In this document: one piece after another, positions 53,081-61,891 of the stretch | How the letters are laid out: each line of letters opens with the position of its first letter | Numbering within the stretch: position 1 is the first letter of the stretch | DNA from: an uncultured Acetatifactor sp. | GTDB taxonomy: Bacteria; Bacillota; Clostridia; Lachnospirales; Lachnospiraceae | Length of the DNA stretch: 64,000 nt | Reading direction: 5' to 3' | Assembly (NCBI GenBank): GCA_910577235.1 | Contig: CAJTMX010000003.1 | Location: 84,720 to 148,719 of the forward strand | Position numbers and translations under genes: made by a program | Notes under the pieces: generated by a model | Told to the model about the DNA's origin: nothing | The model's database searches: none | Seen by the model: the letters and a program-made list of their open reading frames with translations, nothing else

Positions 53081-54250
53081 TTACTCCTTTTCCCGCAGTT
53101 TTCCGATGAAACGGCTCATTCTGGTCATGGCCTCCCGCAGGGTATCCAGCGAATACGCGTAAGATATCCGCAAAAAGCCTTCTCCGCTGTCGCCAAAAGC
53201 CGTGCCCGGCACTGCCGCCACCTTTTCCGCCTCCAGAAATGCGTTGGCAAACTCCTCGCTGGTCATGCCGAATTCCTTGATGCAGGGGAACACATAGAAC
53301 GCCCCAAAGGGTTCAAAGCACTCCAGCCCCATCTCCTCAAACGCATTGAGCAGAAAGCGCCTGCGCTGGTTGTAGGAGATTTTCATTTCCTCCACGTCCG
53401 CGTCCCCGTTTTTCAGAGCCTCCACCGCCGCGTACTGGCTGATGGAGGGGGCGCACATAATGGCAAACTGATGGATCTTGGTCATCTGCTCTATGATAGC
53501 ATGAGGTCCGCAGGCGTAGCCCAGCCTCCATCCCGTCATGGCATACGACTTGGAAAAACCGTTGATCAGAATGGTTCTCTCCCGCATACCCGGCAGGGAC
53601 GCAATGGAAACGTGTTTTTCCTTGTAGGTCAATTCACTGTATATTTCGTCCGACATCACAAATATGTCATGCTTTATGACAACCTGGGCTATCGCCTCCA
53701 GATCCTTTTTCTCCATGATAGCGCCTGTGGGATTGTTGGGGAAGGGCAGGATCAGCACTTTCGTCCTGTCCGTGATGGCCTCCTCCAGTTCCGCAGCCGT
53801 AAGCCGGAACTCATTCTCGGCCTTCAGGTCGATTATCACCGGTTTCGCCCCCGTCAGGATGGCGCAGGGCTCATAGGACACATAGCTGGGCTGGGGAATG
53901 ATCACCTCGTCTCCGGGATTGATCATCGCCCGCAGGCCGATATCGATGGCCTCGGACCCGCCCACGGTGATCACCACTTCCTTGTCCCATGCATATTCTA
54001 TGCCCTGTTTTCTCTTCAGATAATTGCACACCTCCTGACGCAGTTCCTTCAGACCCGCATTGGAAGTATAGATTGTCCGGCCCCTCTCCAGAGCGTAGAT
54101 ACCCTCGTCCCGGATGTGCCATGGAGTATCAAAGTCCGGCTCTCCCACACCCAGCGAGATGGCGTCTTTCATCTCGCTTACTATATCAAAAAATTTTCTT
54201 ATACCGGACGGTTTTAACGCGACCACCTGGTCTGACAATGGATTTCTCAT
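53081..54250 (-). CDS. Class I/II PLP-dependent aminotransferase
   Basis: A 389-residue fold-type I aminotransferase. It has G-V-G-E-P-D-F-D-T-P near 35, F-P-N-N-P-T-G-A near 170, a D-E-I-Y segment near 202 and the PLP lysine in N-G-F-S-K-S-Y-A-M-T-G-W-R-L-G-Y near 235. It is close to the PatA/AspC-like group; the amino acid is not determined. Its start overlaps the Lrp-type regulator by four bases, so the regulator probably controls it. Confidence 0.9.
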   Translation of the reverse strand: MRNPLSDQVVALKPSGIRKFFDIVSEMKDAISLGVGEPDFDTPWHIRDEGIYALERGRTIYTSNAGLKELRQEVCNYLKRKQGIEYAWDKEVVITVGGSEAIDIGLRAMINPGDEVIIPQPSYVSYEPCAILTGAKPVIIDLKAENEFRLTAAELEEAITDRTKVLILPFPNNPTGAIMEKKDLEAIAQVVIKHDIFVMSDEIYSELTYKEKHVSIASLPGMRERTILINGFSKSYAMTGWRLGYACGPHAIIEQMTKIHQFAIMCAPSISQYAAVEALKNGDADVEEMKISYNQRRRFLLNAFEEMGLECFEPFGAFYVFPCIKEFGMTSEEFANAFLEAEKVAAVPGTAFGDSGEGFLRISYAYSLDTLREAMTRMSRFIGKLREKE

Positions 54251-54729
54251 GGCGTGATTATCTCCCTTTCATCCTCAGTTTTCTGTACGAAGATCGTTCC
54301 GTGATCCTTATATTTTTTCAGTATGAAATGGGTGGAAGTACTCAGAACCCGGTCCAAAGTGGACAGTTTATCCGACACAAAGCTGGACACTTCCCGCAGC
54401 GTCTTCCCCTCCAGTATCACCATCAAGTCAAAACCGCCGGAGATCAGATACACGCTTCGGACCTCCGGATAGCGGTATATTCTCTCGGCCACATTGTCAA
54501 AGCCCTGGCCTCTCTGGGGGGTGACACGCACTTCGATCAGAGCCGTCACTTTTTCATTGGAGGTTTTTTCCCAATTTACCAGCGTGTGGTAGCCGCAGAT
54601 GACTCCTTCTTTCTCCATGGCCTCCAATTCGTTTACCACATCTGTTTCCCGGACTCCCAGGATGACTGCCAGCTCTTTTAGGTCAATCCGGCTGTTTTTC
54701 TCGATTACGGATAATAATTCTTCTCTCAT
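54247..54729 (-). CDS. Lrp/AsnC-family regulator
   Basis: A 160-residue regulator: N-terminal winged helix (about 1-55, L-K-E-L-A-V-I-L-G-V-R-E-T-D-V) and C-terminal RAM ligand domain (about 65-145, V-Y-L-I-S-G-G-F-D-L-M-V-I-L-E-G). It responds to amino acids in other bacteria. It is the first gene of the seven-gene minus-strand unit and is preceded by a 24-bp tandem-repeat tract. Confidence 0.9.
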   Translation of the reverse strand: MREELLSVIEKNSRIDLKELAVILGVRETDVVNELEAMEKEGVICGYHTLVNWEKTSNEKVTALIEVRVTPQRGQGFDNVAERIYRYPEVRSVYLISGGFDLMVILEGKTLREVSSFVSDKLSTLDRVLSTSTHFILKKYKDHGTIFVQKTEDEREIITP

Positions 54730-54769
54730 TCTCCATGTTTCCTTTCTGTCTGATATTGCTATCTGTTGT

Positions 54770-54998
54770 TTTTATTTGCTGCTCTCTGCTTTTTGCTGCT
54801 CTCTATTGTTGCTTTTTGCTGCTGCCCTGTCATTGCTTTTTACTGTTGCCCTGTCGTTGCTTTTTATTGTTGCTCTGCCGTTGCTTTTTGTCGTAGCTCT
54901 GTAGCTGCTTTTTGTCGTTGCCCTGTCGTTGCTCTGTTGTTGCTTTTTGTCGTTGCTCTGTCGTTGCTCTGTTGTTGCTTTTTGTCGTTGCTCTGTGC
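54770..54998. repeat. 24-bp minisatellite upstream of the Lrp gene
   Basis: Degenerate tandem units of the form TTGCTTTTTGTCGTTGCTCT plus four bases (24 bp), interrupted at least twice by an 11-bp partial unit TTGCTCTGTTG, cover about 230 bp between the Lrp gene and the AIR-synthase-like gene. On the minus strand the array lies in the Lrp leader and one frame is open with a K-S-N-D-R-A-T-x octapeptide repeat, but no start codon is evident. It looks non-coding. Confidence 0.8.
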
Positions 54999-55100
54999 GG
55001 TTGTGGAACCCACCACTATGCGAGTGTCATTGTGCACATTGTATACTTAGGAGCAGGCACGCTCTCGCTATATCTTCAACCATGCTTGTATGCTTGGTTA

Positions 55101-56087
55101 TTACCGGGCAATGTATTTATATATTTCGTCCTGCGCGGGTTTGTCCAGATAGCGCTTTTCCTCGGCGTTGTAGATCAGTCTGTCGCGGCTGTGGGTAATC
55201 TGTCCGATGACGGTGGCCGGAATGCCCTGCTCCTCCAGGTTTCTGACCAGACATTCTCCGTGGTCGGCTGCCAGGATCAGGCAGCCGGAGGAGGCCAGTG
55301 TATATGGATTTGCTCCGCAAAACTCGCATACCTCCACCGTCTCCTGGCGGATGGGGATCTTGCGCAGGTCTATTGTCAGTCCGACACCCGAGCTCTCCGA
55401 GAATTCCCAGAGCGCTGCCAGTATGCCGCCCTCCGAGGCGTCATGCATGGCGTGAATGCCGGACTGTGCCGCGACTGCGGCCTCCGGTATGACGGACAGG
55501 AGATGGGCAAAGCTTTCCGCCTCCTCCACCATCCGCAGGGGATAACGCTCTGTCAGCCGCTGACGGTTTTGGCGGGCCAGTATGGCCGTGCCTTCCAGAG
55601 CTATCCATTTTGTCAATATGATATCCTGTCCGGGCTGCGCCCCGCGGGTAGTCTGTAGAGGGATACCCGAAACGGGAATACCCCAGCCTGTGACGCAGGC
55701 CATAGGAATGTCTACATGACTGCTCACGGCAGTGTGCCCTCCGGCTATCTGCATTCCCAGGCGGCCGCATGTCTCCTCCGCCGAGGCCATAAGACGTTTT
55801 AGCAGGATTTCTTCCGTATCCTCAGGCAATAACAGTGTGAGCAGGACCGCTGTGGGCCGGGCGCCGGACGCGGCCAGATTGTTGGCGCATCTGACCAGCA
55901 CCCCTGCCATGTCCTCTCCCCGGGGCACAGAGGCCTGGGATACGGTGCAGGCACAGGCGTCAGAGGCGGCAAAAATGGCGCAGTCTTCCCCTATCCCTGC
56001 GCCACTTATCACTTCCGGTCTCTTTGTCTTGATCTGACTTAATATAGAGCGTTTCAGAACACTGTCCGATATTTTCCCTATTCTCAT
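55101..56087 (-). CDS. AIR synthase-related (PurM/HypE-like) protein
   Basis: A 328-residue protein of the PurM/HypE/SelD/ThiL fold. It has G-A-G-I-G-E-D-C-A-I-F near 25-35 (the family's Asp-containing nucleotide loop), C-A-N-N-L-A-A-S-G near 65 and H-D-A-S-E-G-G-I near 220. These ATP-binding enzymes activate an oxygen atom as phosphate ester; this subgroup is uncharacterised. The start at 56087 is preferred over an earlier ATG at 56210, which would extend into the VanW gene. No hydrogenase or purine genes are nearby. Confidence 0.8.
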   Translation of the reverse strand: MRIGKISDSVLKRSILSQIKTKRPEVISGAGIGEDCAIFAASDACACTVSQASVPRGEDMAGVLVRCANNLAASGARPTAVLLTLLLPEDTEEILLKRLMASAEETCGRLGMQIAGGHTAVSSHVDIPMACVTGWGIPVSGIPLQTTRGAQPGQDIILTKWIALEGTAILARQNRQRLTERYPLRMVEEAESFAHLLSVIPEAAVAAQSGIHAMHDASEGGILAALWEFSESSGVGLTIDLRKIPIRQETVEVCEFCGANPYTLASSGCLILAADHGECLVRNLEEQGIPATVIGQITHSRDRLIYNAEEKRYLDKPAQDEIYKYIAR

Positions 56088-56154
56088 CCCCTGGGCCCTC
56101 TTGCGCTGACCGGCATCTGTCTGGGCAGACTCCCGGGTCAGACATTCTTTTGCA

Positions 56155-57636
56155 CTACTGTGCCATGGCGGCGGCCATAGCCGCCTGCTGCTGCGCGGCC
56201 ACAATGGCAATCACATTGCGCACGTTAGCTACGCTGCCGCTGTTGATGGCGTCGATGATCGCCGCGTAGGCATTGGGGTCCGCCGTTGCGGTACCCACAT
56301 GATAACTGCTGGGAACCATCTTGTAGGAGCTGCTGTTTATCTGGGTGCGCTCCACTTCCACACCGTTCTCCGTCACTACCTTCCACAGCTGCGCCTTGTA
56401 GCCGATATGGGCGCTTTCACCTTTTACCAGATAGCCGATGGGCTGGGTTGCCTCCGCATACAGTATCTCTCCGGGCGGGTTGATCACTTCCAGCACATTG
56501 CTCTCATATGTCACCTTGCGGCTGCTGTCCCGGGTTTCATGCCCGTAGATATTAAAGGTGATCTTTTTTCCCTCGATGATACCCTCGATATAGATCGGAA
56601 TATCCAGATTGTTTACAAATTTAAAGTCTTTGCCGGAGGATTCCGCGATGGCTGCGTCAGCGGAGGGGTCCACATAGGTTACGATCATGGAATGGTTGTA
56701 CCGCTGGGTCACCTCCAGTTCCGCTCTCAGCACGGCGTTATACAGTGTGGTGGATACCTGACAGATACCGCCCCCCAGACTGTCAACCACTTTGCCGTTC
56801 AAATAGGAACCCGCCATATAGTATCCGTTCTGCTGCGTAAAAGGCGCCACCGCCTCATATGTGGAAAATTCCTCGCCGGGATACAGGGTAGTGCCGTCGA
56901 TCAACTTGCATCCGTTGGACACATTGGCGCTTCGGTCCGCGCTTGATGAAGAAAAAGAGGTGGTAAAACTGCCCAGCACGTCCGTCACCTTGGCCAGATC
57001 TTCGGCCGAGCTCACAGGTTCCTGTACAACGATATCCAGCGCGATCACACCGGGTTGCAAATCCCATGTCTGCGTCATATACTCATATACCGTATCGATG
57101 GAAGTCTCCACATCCAAGCTGTAGCCTACCTGTCCCTCTATCACCGTGAAAACACCGTTCTCACGCTTTAAGGAGGCATTGACCACAGGCTGGTCGTATC
57201 CGCTGCACTGCTCCGTCAATATCCGGTTGATCTCATTTATATCAAAATCAAAGGTGAGCTCATAGTTTACAGGTTTGCGCTGCAAGTCCTTCAGCACCTT
57301 GTAGCGGGCGATCACATTGCCTTCCGTACCGATTGCCAACGCCTCGTCCAATATCTGAGGATTGTTCCAGCGGATTCCCAGATCTCCCGCAGTCACCTGC
57401 ACTTCCGTATTGTTGGAGGTCTGCAGCGTCAGCTCCACAGACTTTAATGTATTGTCGATGTATTGTTCTACCGCGTCAGCCGCCTGCTGCCTGGTCATTC
57501 CGCCCACATCCATACCCTGGATCAGCACGCCGTCCTTCAGAGTCGGCTCTCCGGCCGCCCTGACAGGCATCCCGAAACAACACGACAGGGCCATTGACAG
57601 GATAGCCAAGCTCCATAGTCTTACTAACTTTCTCAT
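56155..57636 (-). CDS. VanW-family cell-wall protein (YoaR-like)
   Basis: A 493-residue exported protein: signal peptide (1-27), two peptidoglycan-binding-4-like N-terminal modules (about 40-215), and a VanW domain (about 220-345) with the signature G-G-G-I-C-Q-V-S-T-T-L-Y-N-A. A C-terminal beta domain and an alanine/glutamine-rich tail follow. VanW proteins act at the cell wall; their chemistry is unresolved. The gene lies 34 bp after the 34-residue membrane peptide and 67 bp before the AIR-synthase-like gene. Confidence 0.9.
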   Translation of the reverse strand: MRKLVRLWSLAILSMALSCCFGMPVRAAGEPTLKDGVLIQGMDVGGMTRQQAADAVEQYIDNTLKSVELTLQTSNNTEVQVTAGDLGIRWNNPQILDEALAIGTEGNVIARYKVLKDLQRKPVNYELTFDFDINEINRILTEQCSGYDQPVVNASLKRENGVFTVIEGQVGYSLDVETSIDTVYEYMTQTWDLQPGVIALDIVVQEPVSSAEDLAKVTDVLGSFTTSFSSSSADRSANVSNGCKLIDGTTLYPGEEFSTYEAVAPFTQQNGYYMAGSYLNGKVVDSLGGGICQVSTTLYNAVLRAELEVTQRYNHSMIVTYVDPSADAAIAESSGKDFKFVNNLDIPIYIEGIIEGKKITFNIYGHETRDSSRKVTYESNVLEVINPPGEILYAEATQPIGYLVKGESAHIGYKAQLWKVVTENGVEVERTQINSSSYKMVPSSYHVGTATADPNAYAAIIDAINSGSVANVRNVIAIVAAQQQAAMAAAMAQ

Positions 57637-57670
57637 AACTTAAATTCTCCTTAAGGAAACCGTTGAAAAA

Positions 57671-57775
57671 TCACATCAAATATGCTAATGTAGGAATGAT
57701 CATCGCCAAAACGATCAAAATGACGATTACGGCGGATATCACCCGTTTTGTTTTTTTATTGTGAAAATTCATCAT
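57671..57775 (-). CDS. 34-residue membrane peptide
   Basis: A short frame from ATG at 57775 to 57671. GAGGAG lies nine bases from the start. It has a basic N-terminus (N-K-K-T-K-R) and one helix of about 20 hydrophobic residues (V-I-V-I-L-I-V-L-A-M-I-I). The layout resembles the tiny Prli42-type stressosome anchor of Firmicutes, but I cannot claim homology. It is probably co-transcribed with VanW. Confidence 0.55.
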   Translation of the reverse strand: MMNFHNKKTKRVISAVIVILIVLAMIIPTLAYLM

Positions 57776-57854
57776 AAAATCGCTCTCCTCACTTCCGCCC
57801 TGCGAGGGCAAGGCAGATACTCGTCAGTGTATTTACTCTGAAAGGATATTATAT

Positions 57855-58490
57855 ATGAATTTAGCCATTATTGCAAGTTTTATCATTTTCACCAGCATAC
57901 TTTCCATAGTCATCAGGCGTCATAACCGCACTGAGGCTAAACAGCAGGAACAATTCTGGGAACGTGAACAGCGCGCCAATCAGGTGCGCCGCAAATCTCT
58001 GGAAAGCCTGGAATATGTGACGATTCCTCTGGAGGACCTTCCCACAACTGTTATGAATCAGGACGTCGTCGTACAGGACTGCATAGATACGTTGACCTCG
58101 CTTTCCCGGGAAAAAATAGTAAATCTGGCAGGATATACCAACACGGATTTAAAGCTGGCATACGGCACCGCCAATATTACAGCCCTGTCCCAATATGACC
58201 AGAACTTTACCCTGCTTGCCCAGACTCTGCAAAAATGGGCCGAGACGCTCTATAACTGCGGATATACCGCCGAGGCCAGACAGATTCTGGAGTACGCCGT
58301 GCTGACCACCCGCAGCGACGCAGGCACGTCCTATCGCTTGCTGGCCTCCCTGTATGATCAGAGCGGCCAGCCGGAAAAGGTGAAGACTCTATATGAGGCC
58401 GCTCTGACCCTTACATCTCATTCCGGTAAGACCATAGCGCGCACCTTGCGGGAGACTTATCGCTATATCGACCCGGCAAATCCCAATTAA
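57855..58490 (+). CDS. Membrane-anchored TPR-like protein, unknown
   Basis: A 211-residue protein: N-terminal membrane helix (3-20), charged coiled-coil stretch (about 25-50), then helical pairs at about 110-205 that read as two or three TPR-like units (A-E-T-L-Y-N-C-G-Y-T-A-E-A-R-Q-I-L, then L-A-S-L-Y-D-Q-S-G-Q-P-E-K-V). AAAGGA precedes the ATG. It is a single plus-strand gene among minus-strand neighbours. It probably mediates protein contacts at the membrane. Confidence 0.6.
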   Translation: MNLAIIASFIIFTSILSIVIRRHNRTEAKQQEQFWEREQRANQVRRKSLESLEYVTIPLEDLPTTVMNQDVVVQDCIDTLTSLSREKIVNLAGYTNTDLKLAYGTANITALSQYDQNFTLLAQTLQKWAETLYNCGYTAEARQILEYAVLTTRSDAGTSYRLLASLYDQSGQPEKVKTLYEAALTLTSHSGKTIARTLRETYRYIDPANPN

Positions 58491-58529
58491 TACCATTGTA
58501 TGCTCTTGGAGCGGATAATAGAACCTCCG

Positions 58530-59369
58530 TCACAGCTCAAGTTTTTCCGCAACCTGCCGCCAGACCGTTTCACTGGTTTCCGGCAGCGGCATTTGGCTGA
58601 TATTACAAGCCTCGCAGACGGAATAATAAAAGTAATTATGTCCGGTCAGCAGGGTTTTCTCTACGGCTTTCGTCAGGTATAGACCATACTCCTCGATACC
58701 GCTCTCCGCAAAGTCCCGCAAAAAGCTATCTATATCGTAGTCTATGGTCAACAGTTCCGCCTCCCAGCCCCGGGAATCTCCCTCTATAACGGCAAACTGG
58801 GCATGCCGTCCCTGTTCGTCTATGGGCATACCCAACGAACCGGGGTTAAGATAAGTCTTGCCAAAGAGCCGGCATAATTCCTGATGATGGGAGTGGCCGC
58901 CCAGCAGATACCGGGTCTGTAACTCCTGCATGCTCCGCTCTTTCAAGGGGAGGTCAAACTGAAAGTTACCCCGGATCACTCCCGGCGCGCCGTGGCAGAC
59001 CGTCAAAGCCGGACAGTCTCCCAACTGCAGCACTCTCTCCGAGGGCATGGCCTCCATCCAGTCCAGATCCCCCTCGGTTACACGCTGGCTGGTATAGTAC
59101 AGCGCGCCGTTGGAGGAACAGATATGCCAGCCCTGATCCCGCCTGCGGTTGTCAAGAAGATATTCCTCCCGGTTCCCACGGATCAAATAGCAGGGATATT
59201 TCTTTTCCATCTCATATATCATGGCCAATGTGCGCTCCGGGTACGGACTGTCCGTGACATAATCCCCCAGACCGATCACCGCGTCTATGGGATGTGTCTC
59301 CGCATAAGACAGAAAAGCCTCCAAAGCCTTATAATTGCCATGGATATCGCTGATTACCGCTACTCTCAT
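58530..59369 (-). CDS. Calcineurin-like metallophosphoesterase
   Basis: A 279-residue phosphoesterase of the YfcE/MPP type: S-D-I-H-G-N at 7-12, G-L-G-D-Y at about 33-37, G-N-R-E-E at about 69-73, C-H-G at about 125 and G-H-S-H at about 157-160 form the two-metal site. The substrate is unknown. Its start overlaps galK by four bases, so it is the last gene of the galK operon. Confidence 0.87.
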   Translation of the reverse strand: MRVAVISDIHGNYKALEAFLSYAETHPIDAVIGLGDYVTDSPYPERTLAMIYEMEKKYPCYLIRGNREEYLLDNRRRDQGWHICSSNGALYYTSQRVTEGDLDWMEAMPSERVLQLGDCPALTVCHGAPGVIRGNFQFDLPLKERSMQELQTRYLLGGHSHHQELCRLFGKTYLNPGSLGMPIDEQGRHAQFAVIEGDSRGWEAELLTIDYDIDSFLRDFAESGIEEYGLYLTKAVEKTLLTGHNYFYYSVCEACNISQMPLPETSETVWRQVAEKLEL

Positions 59370-60532
59370 ATCAGTTTACGGGGACCGTCCCCGACCTCCA
59401 CCACATAGAAGTCGGCGGCATAACCGATCCTGGCCTGATAGGCAGCCCCCACACGGGCGATAAAATCGTCGATGGATTCATTTTTTACGATACTCACGGT
59501 ACAACCGCCAAATCCTGCGCCTGTCATGCGGGAACCCATCACTCCCTCCACCTTCCATGCCTCTTCCACAAGAGTATCCAGCTCAGCGCCGGTCACTTCA
59601 TAGTCGTCCCGCAGGGACACGTGGGAGGCGTTCATCAACTGCCCAAATGCGGCTATATCGTTATTCTTTAATGCCTGTACCGCCTGTACGGTCCGCCGGT
59701 TCTCATACACCGCGTGACGCGCTCTTCTGCGGCGTGTTTCACTGCCGATACTTTCCTTGTGACTCTCGAATTCTTCCTCCGTCATTTCTCCCAGAGAATG
59801 AACCGGACACACTCTCTGCAGCTCCTCCAGGGCCTGTTCGCACTCGCTGCGCCTTTCATTGTATTTGGAGTCCCCCAGCCCTCTCTTTTTGTTGCTGCAG
59901 GCAATGACGATCTTGGCGCCATCCAGCCGGATGGGCGCATATTCATAGGACAGTGTCGCAGTATCCAGAAAGATCGCATGCTCCTTTTTCCCCATGGCGA
60001 TGGCAAACTGATCCATAATACCGCAGTTTACCCCGTTGAAATGGTTCTCCGAATACTGTCCTATCAGTGCCAGCTCCTGGTTGGATACGTCAAAACCAAA
60101 CATATCCCGCAGGATAAATCCGGTAAGCACCTCCACCGACGCGGAGGAGGACAGGCCGGAACCGTTGGGGATATTACCGTTTAACAGGATATCCATACCG
60201 CTGGGAATCGGCATACCTTTCTCGCCGAAGGCCCACATTACGCCCTTGGGATAATTGGTCCAGTCTGCCCAGGGATCGGGACTCAAATTGTCCAGAGAGG
60301 ACTCAATCACTCCTATGCGTTCAAAATTCATGGAATAGAAACGCAGCTTACGGTCCTGGCGTTTCCTGGCAGCGCCGTAAGTACCTATCGTCAACGCGCA
60401 GGGAAATACATGGCCGCCGTTGTAATCCGTATGTTCACCGATCATATTCACCCGGCCCGGGGCAAAATATACTTGCGTACCTTCCGTATCGCCAAACACC
60501 TCCGCAAATTTATGTAATATGGTATCTTTCAT
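59366..60532 (-). CDS. galK: Galactokinase
   Basis: A 388-residue GHMP kinase. The galactokinase signature P-G-R-V-N-M-I-G-E-H-T-D-Y-N-G-G lies at about 26-41, the ATP loop P-N-G-S-G-L-S-S-S-A-S at about 117-127, and M-T-G-A-G-F-G-G-C at about 337-345. It makes galactose-1-phosphate, the entry to the Leloir pathway. galT and galE are not in the window. GGAAAGGGG precedes the ATG. It links with the beta-galactosidase-like enzyme and the galactofuranose-type transporter. Confidence 0.95.
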   Translation of the reverse strand: MKDTILHKFAEVFGDTEGTQVYFAPGRVNMIGEHTDYNGGHVFPCALTIGTYGAARKRQDRKLRFYSMNFERIGVIESSLDNLSPDPWADWTNYPKGVMWAFGEKGMPIPSGMDILLNGNIPNGSGLSSSASVEVLTGFILRDMFGFDVSNQELALIGQYSENHFNGVNCGIMDQFAIAMGKKEHAIFLDTATLSYEYAPIRLDGAKIVIACSNKKRGLGDSKYNERRSECEQALEELQRVCPVHSLGEMTEEEFESHKESIGSETRRRRARHAVYENRRTVQAVQALKNNDIAAFGQLMNASHVSLRDDYEVTGAELDTLVEEAWKVEGVMGSRMTGAGFGGCTVSIVKNESIDDFIARVGAAYQARIGYAADFYVVEVGDGPRKLI

Positions 60533-60589
60533 ATTGACCCCTTTCCCACCTAACTGTAGTTGACATTTTATTTGCCTATGCCATTTCCT

Positions 60590-61726
60590 CTATACAATAA
60601 ATGTCTTTGCGTCCAGATCTGCCTGCGCCCGTTCCAGATCATCCCTGATATGCAGATGCTGGGGACATGCCTGTTCACATTTTCCGCACTTTATACAGTT
60701 CTTGGGCTGATGCGCGTCTCCCAGATCATTCTCCCAATGGTTCTTGACCACGTTGTAGTTCTGGTACATATGATAGCGGTTCCAGCAGCCGAAGGTGCCG
60801 GGGATATTCACCCCTGCGGGGCAGGGCATACAGTAACGGCAGCCCGTACAGCCATTTTGAATCCGGCTGTTCATCAGTGCCACCACTTCCCGTACGGTTG
60901 TCTGCTCCGCCTCGGAAAGAGCTTTGAAATCGCCGAAGGTCTTGAGATTATCCTCCACCTGTTCCATATTGCTCATCCCGCTGAGTACTACTTTTACATT
61001 GGGCAGGGAACCAACCCAGCGCAGGGCGTAGGACGCCATGCTGGCCTGAGGGTCGTGGGCGTGGAATTTCTCTGTGATATCCGGGGCGAAGGCCGCCAGA
61101 GAACCTCCCTTGACCGGCTCCATGATCACCATGGGCACGCCCTTTTTCTCCGCCAGAGCGTAACCCTTTAAACCTGCCTGTTCCCCGGTGTCCATATAAT
61201 TGAGCTGGATCTGACAGAAATCCCAGTCCCGATAGGATAATATCTCCTCGAATGTCTCGTAGCTGTCATGGAAAGAAAAGCCCAGATAGCGGATCTTTCC
61301 TTCCGCTTTAATCTGCTCCAGGCGTTCCACCACGCCCATTTCCCGCATCTCTTTCCAGCTGCCTCTGTTCAAGGCATGCATCAGATAAAAGTCTATGTAT
61401 TCCACCTGAAGCTTTTCCAGCTGCCTGTTAAACAATCTGTCCACATCCTCCAGGGATTTAACCTCCCATACCGGCAACTTGGTGGCCAGATAAAAGCTGT
61501 CCCTGGCATGATCCTTCAGTACTTCGCCGACGAACAGCTCGCTTTCGCCGCCGTGGTAAGGATATGCGGTGTCAATATAATTTACTCCCGCCGCCAAGGC
61601 CTTCTCCAGCATTGCCTTGGCCTGTACTCTCTCGATCTTGCCGTCTCCTCCTGTGGGGAAACGCATACATCCGAATCCTAACAGGGAAGTCTCAATACCC
61701 AGGTTCTCCATTTTTCTCTTTTCCAT
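60590..61726 (-). CDS. Aldo/keto reductase with C-terminal 4Fe-4S domain
   Basis: A 378-residue two-domain protein. The AKR barrel (about 1-290) has D-T-A-Y-P-Y-H-G-G-E-S with the Tyr of the catalytic set, and D-F-Y-L-M-H-A-L. The C-terminal part has C-T-G-C-R-Y-C-M-P-C-P (about 295-305) and C-I-K-C-G-K-C-E-Q-A-C-P (about 343-354), giving two clusters. The subgroup is widespread in anaerobes and unassigned to a substrate. It lies 57 bp upstream of galK. Confidence 0.9.
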   Translation of the reverse strand: MEKRKMENLGIETSLLGFGCMRFPTGGDGKIERVQAKAMLEKALAAGVNYIDTAYPYHGGESELFVGEVLKDHARDSFYLATKLPVWEVKSLEDVDRLFNRQLEKLQVEYIDFYLMHALNRGSWKEMREMGVVERLEQIKAEGKIRYLGFSFHDSYETFEEILSYRDWDFCQIQLNYMDTGEQAGLKGYALAEKKGVPMVIMEPVKGGSLAAFAPDITEKFHAHDPQASMASYALRWVGSLPNVKVVLSGMSNMEQVEDNLKTFGDFKALSEAEQTTVREVVALMNSRIQNGCTGCRYCMPCPAGVNIPGTFGCWNRYHMYQNYNVVKNHWENDLGDAHQPKNCIKCGKCEQACPQHLHIRDDLERAQADLDAKTFIV

Positions 61727-61739
61727 ACTCTCTTCCTTT

Positions 61740-61891
61740 CCTAATATGAGGCTCTCTTAGACCTCCGCTATGCATGTAGCCTTTAAGCACTGGGTCCGAT
61801 GATCCGAATCAGACCGCTTATATATCTTAATACGTATGCGCTTTATGGAAACATGCCGTTTTAGGGTTACACAACATTCCTCTCTATACTG
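61740..61891 (-). repeat. Intergenic segment related to the porA-porB element
   Basis: The minus-strand segment holding GCATAGCGGAGGTCTAAGAG (about 61775-61750) resembles the one between porA and porB (about 23215-23188): about 21 of 28 aligned positions agree. In both cases the segment lies 20-40 bp before a minus-strand start. A GGTC/GACC hairpin lies further upstream here. Confidence 0.35.

Noticed and set aside
54599..55658. Plus-strand frames of cysteine- and leucine-rich proteins across the repeat tract
   Set aside because: They arise from the 24-bp minisatellite and the shadow of the PurM-like gene; there are no domains and no consistent start sites.
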